From: Candidatus Peregrinibacteria bacterium CG11_big_fil_rev_8_21_14_0_20_49_14
GTDB lineage: Bacteria > Patescibacteriota > Gracilibacteria > Peribacterales > Peribacteraceae
Assembly (NCBI GenBank): GCA_002787035.1
Contig: PCVP01000016.1
Coordinates: forward strand, 304-64,303
Direction of reading: 5' to 3'
DNA length: 64,000 bases
The position numbers and the translations under genes were made by a program. Of this stretch, positions 60,752-64,000 are shown one piece after another; within the stretch, counting starts at the first letter, position 1, and each line of letters begins with the position of its first letter. The notes beneath the pieces were generated by a model, which made no database searches, was not told where the DNA came from, and saw only the letters and a list, made by a program, of their open reading frames with translations.

Positions 60752-60786
60752 GAAGGCAATTGTAGCATGGTACAAAACAATCTACA

Positions 60787-62070
60787 TCAAATAGGCTCGG
60801 TTCGTATGGAATTTCGTATGGAGAGTAGTAGTTCCCGGGATCTTGAGTCTGCTTCTTCGTATGAATCCGCCGTGAGCAGGAATTTCAGCACAAACGAATG
60901 TCCGCCCGATGCCCTGCCGACCATATCGCCGATGTTGCGGTTGTGCGTGACTGAAAAAATAGCATTCTGCCCGTTGAGACAAGAGTAATCGATCTCTTTT
61001 AAAATACCGTTTTCAGGAGCAAAAACTTCTGCGACGGCAGCGTACAAAAACGGCGTGGATGCAACACCCGGGTCCGTGCCGAGTGCGGAACGTATCAGCC
61101 CCATGTCAAAATCTCCTCCGCATGTGTGTTGCACCATTTCCGCGCGGAAACCTCCGCCTCGCGATGCGACTTCTATGAGCCTGCACTCCTGCTTTGCCCT
61201 GTCGAAAAATACTTCGACATGCGTGGCACAATAGTTTGCTCCGAGTGCCTTGAGAGACTGTATGACCGCAGTGTTTACGATATCTTGCTCCTCTGCGGTG
61301 AGGTCGTAGGGCATGATGCGAATGGGAAGATGGTGATCTCTAAAACCCATGTCTTCCGGAAGCACATATTTACAAATGGGAGTCAGGTACGGCTTTCCGT
61401 TCACGACGAACGCGTCGACTGTCAGCTCTTCTCCGGTAATACATTCTTCCACAAGCAAGTGGTTGCGGTAGTCAGGTCCGTCTATTTCCTTGGGATAATG
61501 ATGCAACTGACCGAGGAGAGTGCCCTCTTCCCCCGCGAGAGCATCCAGAAAAAAGCGGATAGTGGAATTCAATTCTTCTTCGTTTTCCACACGAGCGACA
61601 TACTTGGAATGAATGCCCGCTATCTGTTTTACAATGAGTGGAAAACCATGTTTTTCCACCAGTGGTCGGGCATCTTCCGCGGAGGTGACCAACACGAAAT
61701 CTGCGGAGGGGACACCGCTCTCTGCAAAAGCTTTTCTCATCAAATATTTATTTCGGAACTTCGGAGCGTCCTCCATGGAAACGGAGGGGAGTCCCAAATA
61801 TTCTGCCACAGCGGATACCAGCAACGTAAAATCTTCAAAGCGGGTGAGAACGGCATCGTACTGTGCCCCTTCAAGCACCTTCTCTATCTGTCTCCAATCA
61901 AAAATATCGTCCAACACATGAATGGTACCGAAATCGGATTTGTATTCGTCTTTCACTTCCGACGCATCTATGAGGAGATCTAGTTCCATGCCTGCATCGC
62001 GAGCGGAGACCAGATGAGAATGTTTGCCGCGAAAGCCGATAAAGAGAATGCGTTTACCTGTAAGTTCCAT
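60787..62070 (-). CDS. ATP-grasp ligase (CARNS/PurK-like)
   Basis: A carboxylate-amine ligase of about 427 residues. An N-terminal Rossmann-like domain (ILFIGFRGKHSHLVSARDAG) is followed by the ATP-grasp core: FPLIVKQIAG with the ATP-binding Lys, HLLVEECITGEELTVDAFV, and the Mg-binding end LIEVASRGGGFRAEMV, then a C-terminal domain. Such enzymes make dipeptides, peptide tags or modified amino acids. Start at 62070, since the earlier ATG (62088) overlaps a TATGAT box. It lies 28 bases from the DUF1704 gene and 35 from the M20 gene on the same strand. Confidence 0.85.
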   Translation of the reverse strand: MELTGKRILFIGFRGKHSHLVSARDAGMELDLLIDASEVKDEYKSDFGTIHVLDDIFDWRQIEKVLEGAQYDAVLTRFEDFTLLVSAVAEYLGLPSVSMEDAPKFRNKYLMRKAFAESGVPSADFVLVTSAEDARPLVEKHGFPLIVKQIAGIHSKYVARVENEEELNSTIRFFLDALAGEEGTLLGQLHHYPKEIDGPDYRNHLLVEECITGEELTVDAFVVNGKPYLTPICKYVLPEDMGFRDHHLPIRIMPYDLTAEEQDIVNTAVIQSLKALGANYCATHVEVFFDRAKQECRLIEVASRGGGFRAEMVQHTCGGDFDMGLIRSALGTDPGVASTPFLYAAVAEVFAPENGILKEIDYSCLNGQNAIFSVTHNRNIGDMVGRASGGHSFVLKFLLTADSYEEADSRSRELLLSIRNSIRTEPI

Positions 62071-62098
62071 GAGATTGTGCGTGATCATAACACATGTT

Positions 62099-63133
62099 TT
62101 ATTGCGACAATTCGAGCAATGCGGGAATGGGGAACACCTCCATATCCGCCTGTGAGATCAGCAGTTCTATTTCGGAAGGGTGAATGGGGGCGGAAAGAAG
62201 CGGTGCAAACTCTCCTCCTTCTTCAATGTACGTACGAATCTCTTCGTAGCCCTGCGCATAGACCGCATCCTTGGTGAACGCACCGTGAGAGGTGCCGTCT
62301 TTTAATCCGCGTTTCACTCGCAACGTATGTGTCCATGCATCTTCTTTTGTGCATCCTTCATCGCACAGAAGTTGCCACGTTTCTCTGAAAGAATGATTCA
62401 GTGCGGTGCGCACGGCCAAGTGACGTTGGAATATCCGCGGATGACCCTGCGGATTTTCTATGTAGCAAGCCACACCCTCCTCCACCAGTCGTCCGCGAAG
62501 AGTGCCAACGTGCAAAATCGGCTCCTTCTGCGCTCTGCCCCTCTCGCTCCTGAGTACATGCACACCTATCTCATGACGCACCAATGCAGGCAATTCTTCT
62601 TCCGAAATAAGCACGTCCGAACGGACGGCCACTTTTTTGCTCCACTGATTCACGTACATTCTGCTGGAACAGTCTTCGACGATTTCCAAGGTCCATCCTT
62701 CGGCAGCACATTCTTTCATGGCTACCTGAAAAGCGGCAATGACAGCGTTTGCATCTACATTGCCTTCTTCGAGAGGCGATTCTCCCGTCGGCATATCGCT
62801 TACCTCGGTCACGGGGAAAAGTACCTGACTCAGTTGTGAAAATTCATCGTCCTGACCGACGAGCTGCAGAAGAAGTGCAACCCCCTTCGTGTGTCCTATG
62901 CGATCTCTGTAGAGAGCGTCTGTTTCGTGCTCCACCATAAAATCGGGGAACTCCGGAGCAAGAACGTGCTGATCTTTGTAGGTAAAAAGAGGTTCCTGAA
63001 TTTCCCCCGCAAAAAATTTCTCTCTCTGTTCCCTTTCGTTTGATGGGTGTAAACACACCGAAAACTCCATATGCGCTTCGGCATCCACTATGGCCTTCGT
63101 AATTTCTTGGAATAGGGTGCGCTGATTGCTCAT
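62099..63133 (-). CDS. DUF1704 zincin-type metallopeptidase
   Basis: 344 residues. The HExxH zinc motif is in ALVRHEIGVHVLRSERG (residues ~190-206), followed by GTLRGRLVEEGVACYIEN with the third ligand Glu. This is the DUF1704/COG3930 family, related to the eukaryotic tyrosine carboxypeptidase MATCAP. It starts 9 bases after the pyrC stop. As I recall, family members are often encoded beside ATP-grasp amidoligases, as here, which suggests one makes and one cleaves an amide-linked product. Confidence 0.85.
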   Translation of the reverse strand: MSNQRTLFQEITKAIVDAEAHMEFSVCLHPSNEREQREKFFAGEIQEPLFTYKDQHVLAPEFPDFMVEHETDALYRDRIGHTKGVALLLQLVGQDDEFSQLSQVLFPVTEVSDMPTGESPLEEGNVDANAVIAAFQVAMKECAAEGWTLEIVEDCSSRMYVNQWSKKVAVRSDVLISEEELPALVRHEIGVHVLRSERGRAQKEPILHVGTLRGRLVEEGVACYIENPQGHPRIFQRHLAVRTALNHSFRETWQLLCDEGCTKEDAWTHTLRVKRGLKDGTSHGAFTKDAVYAQGYEEIRTYIEEGGEFAPLLSAPIHPSEIELLISQADMEVFPIPALLELSQ

Positions 63134-63142
63134 ATCTCTAGC

Positions 63143-64000
63143 CTACACGACCTGCGAAGGATTCTCAGGAGGAAGTTGAAAATCTTCCGACGCCTTCAAT
63201 ACGTATTTGGATCTTCCTTGCGCCGCGAAACCTTCGAACGGTGTCCACCCGCACGCGGAGTGAAGTTCGCTTGCACGTACAATCCATTTTTCAGACGGAT
63301 CTATGATGAGAATATCCGGACTGGAACCCTCCGTGATATCCTGTTTCCCCAGTCGATAGATGGCGTTGGGATTTGTGAAGCAGAGACGAATAATATCACC
63401 GTAAGAAATAATTCCTTTTGCGGCGGACGTAAGCAGCAGAGGAAGCATGGTCTCCACTCCGGGAACGCCACTGGGCGCGGAGAGCGGGGGATGCTGCCGC
63501 TTTTCTTCCAGAAGATGCGGGGCGTGGTCTGTCGCAATACAATCCACTGTTCCGTCCGCAATTGCTTTCCATAGCGCCGCAGAGTCGGCATCGGAACGGA
63601 TAGGAGGATTCATTTTGACCAATGTTCCCAATTCTTTGTAGTGGCCCGTGTGCAGGTAGAGGTGATGAGGTGTGACTTCGCAAGTCACCGGCAGTCCTTC
63701 CGCTTTTGCCTGGCGCACATAATCCGCACCCAACGCAGTGGAAAGATGTGCCACATGAAACCGTGTTCCGAAGTTCCGCACGAGCGTGACTGCGTACTCT
63801 ATGGAGATAGCTTCGGACTCAGCAGGTCGCATGATGTCGTGTGCCGACACGTCATTACTGGTCGTGGCGGCCGCAGCCGTTGCATTTGCCAAAGGGTCTT
63901 CGCAGTGTGCCGTAATGGAACAACCTATCTCGCTGCACATTTTAAATGCTTCATGCACCGTCTCCGGCTCTATTTTCAGGTTCCCGGTCGAGTTTTCCAA
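63143..64000 (-). CDS. pyrC: Dihydroorotase, 5'-truncated by window edge
   Basis: Third step of pyrimidine synthesis. The C-terminal 285 residues are visible; the frame runs to the window end without a credible start, so the N-terminal part with the HxH zinc pair is missing. Remaining active-site segments are CSITAHCEDP, FHVAHLSTALG, VKMNPPIRSDADSAALW and DCIATDHAPHLLEEK, typical of the class I/PyrC-like amidohydrolases. It leads the minus-strand run that includes DUF1704 and ATP-grasp. Confidence 0.95.
   Translation of the reverse strand: MENSTGNLKIEPETVHEAFKMCSEIGCSITAHCEDPLANATAAAATTSNDVSAHDIMRPAESEAISIEYAVTLVRNFGTRFHVAHLSTALGADYVRQAKAEGLPVTCEVTPHHLYLHTGHYKELGTLVKMNPPIRSDADSAALWKAIADGTVDCIATDHAPHLLEEKRQHPPLSAPSGVPGVETMLPLLLTSAAKGIISYGDIIRLCFTNPNAIYRLGKQDITEGSSPDILIIDPSEKWIVRASELHSACGWTPFEGFAAQGRSKYVLKASEDFQLPPENPSQVV

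Overview
The window looks like one stretch of a small bacterial chromosome of about half GC, read with the standard code (TAA, TAG and TGA all end genes). I infer Candidate Phyla Radiation / Patescibacteria, most likely the Peribacteria-Peregrinibacteria group. The reasons are many short hypotheticals, compact gene spacing, a type IV pilus set with CPR-style prepilins, sparse metabolism and large surface proteins. This is an inference from gene content, because no 16S gene is present. I see no prophage, insertion sequence or CRISPR array.

Layout. 1-6.8 kb: the 3' end of serS, four small hypotheticals, a degenerate response regulator, a GT4 glycosyltransferase and a secreted amidase-SpoIID fusion. 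6.9-8.6 kb: metK on the minus strand behind a SAM-I-type riboswitch. 8.7-18.1 kb: a prolyl-tRNA editing deacylase, envelope-sugar genes (two glycosyltransferases, a sulfotransferase, a TylF-type methyltransferase), zwf-pgl, yraN, comM and a transglutaminase-like gene. 18.2-27.6 kb: pyrF, an SLH-domain surface protein, a MarR regulator, an ICMT-like membrane methyltransferase, tRNA-Arg(CCU), a permease fused to an FG-GAP/UnbV ectodomain, murA and lspA. 27.7-35.1 kb: nusA, an exonuclease fused to a decayed DinG helicase, small membrane proteins, an undecaprenyl-phosphate sugar transferase and a large secreted protein. 35.2-36 kb: tRNA-Thr(UGU) and RNase P RNA. 36-48.8 kb: a minus-strand type IV pilus region (response regulator, pilB, pilC, six prepilin-like proteins) followed by a sensor kinase. 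49-64 kb: purH, recR, smpB, prepilin peptidase, a PP2C-like receptor with a propeller, RNase J, and a minus-strand run of pyrC (partial), a DUF1704 peptidase, an ATP-grasp ligase and an M20 peptidase.

How it works together. The envelope theme dominates: lipid-linked glycan synthesis (sugar transferase, glycosyltransferases, sulfation, methylation), peptidoglycan precursor synthesis and remodelling (murA, amidase-SpoIID), lipoprotein maturation (lspA), an SLH protein and a pilus machine with very large pilin-like adhesin candidates. Nucleotide synthesis is represented by pyrF, pyrC and purH, NADPH supply by zwf-pgl, and RNA metabolism by nusA, rnpB, RNase J and smpB.

Two sequence-level habits recur. 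At about 20 genes a TATACT-like -10 box sits only 5-10 nt before the start codon, which predicts leaderless mRNAs and was used here to choose several starts. At about eight other genes the start is preceded by a pyrimidine-rich stretch rather than a Shine-Dalgarno site. Only one gene (31499-31645) has a textbook AAGGAGG. Start coordinates that depend on this reasoning are flagged in the entries.
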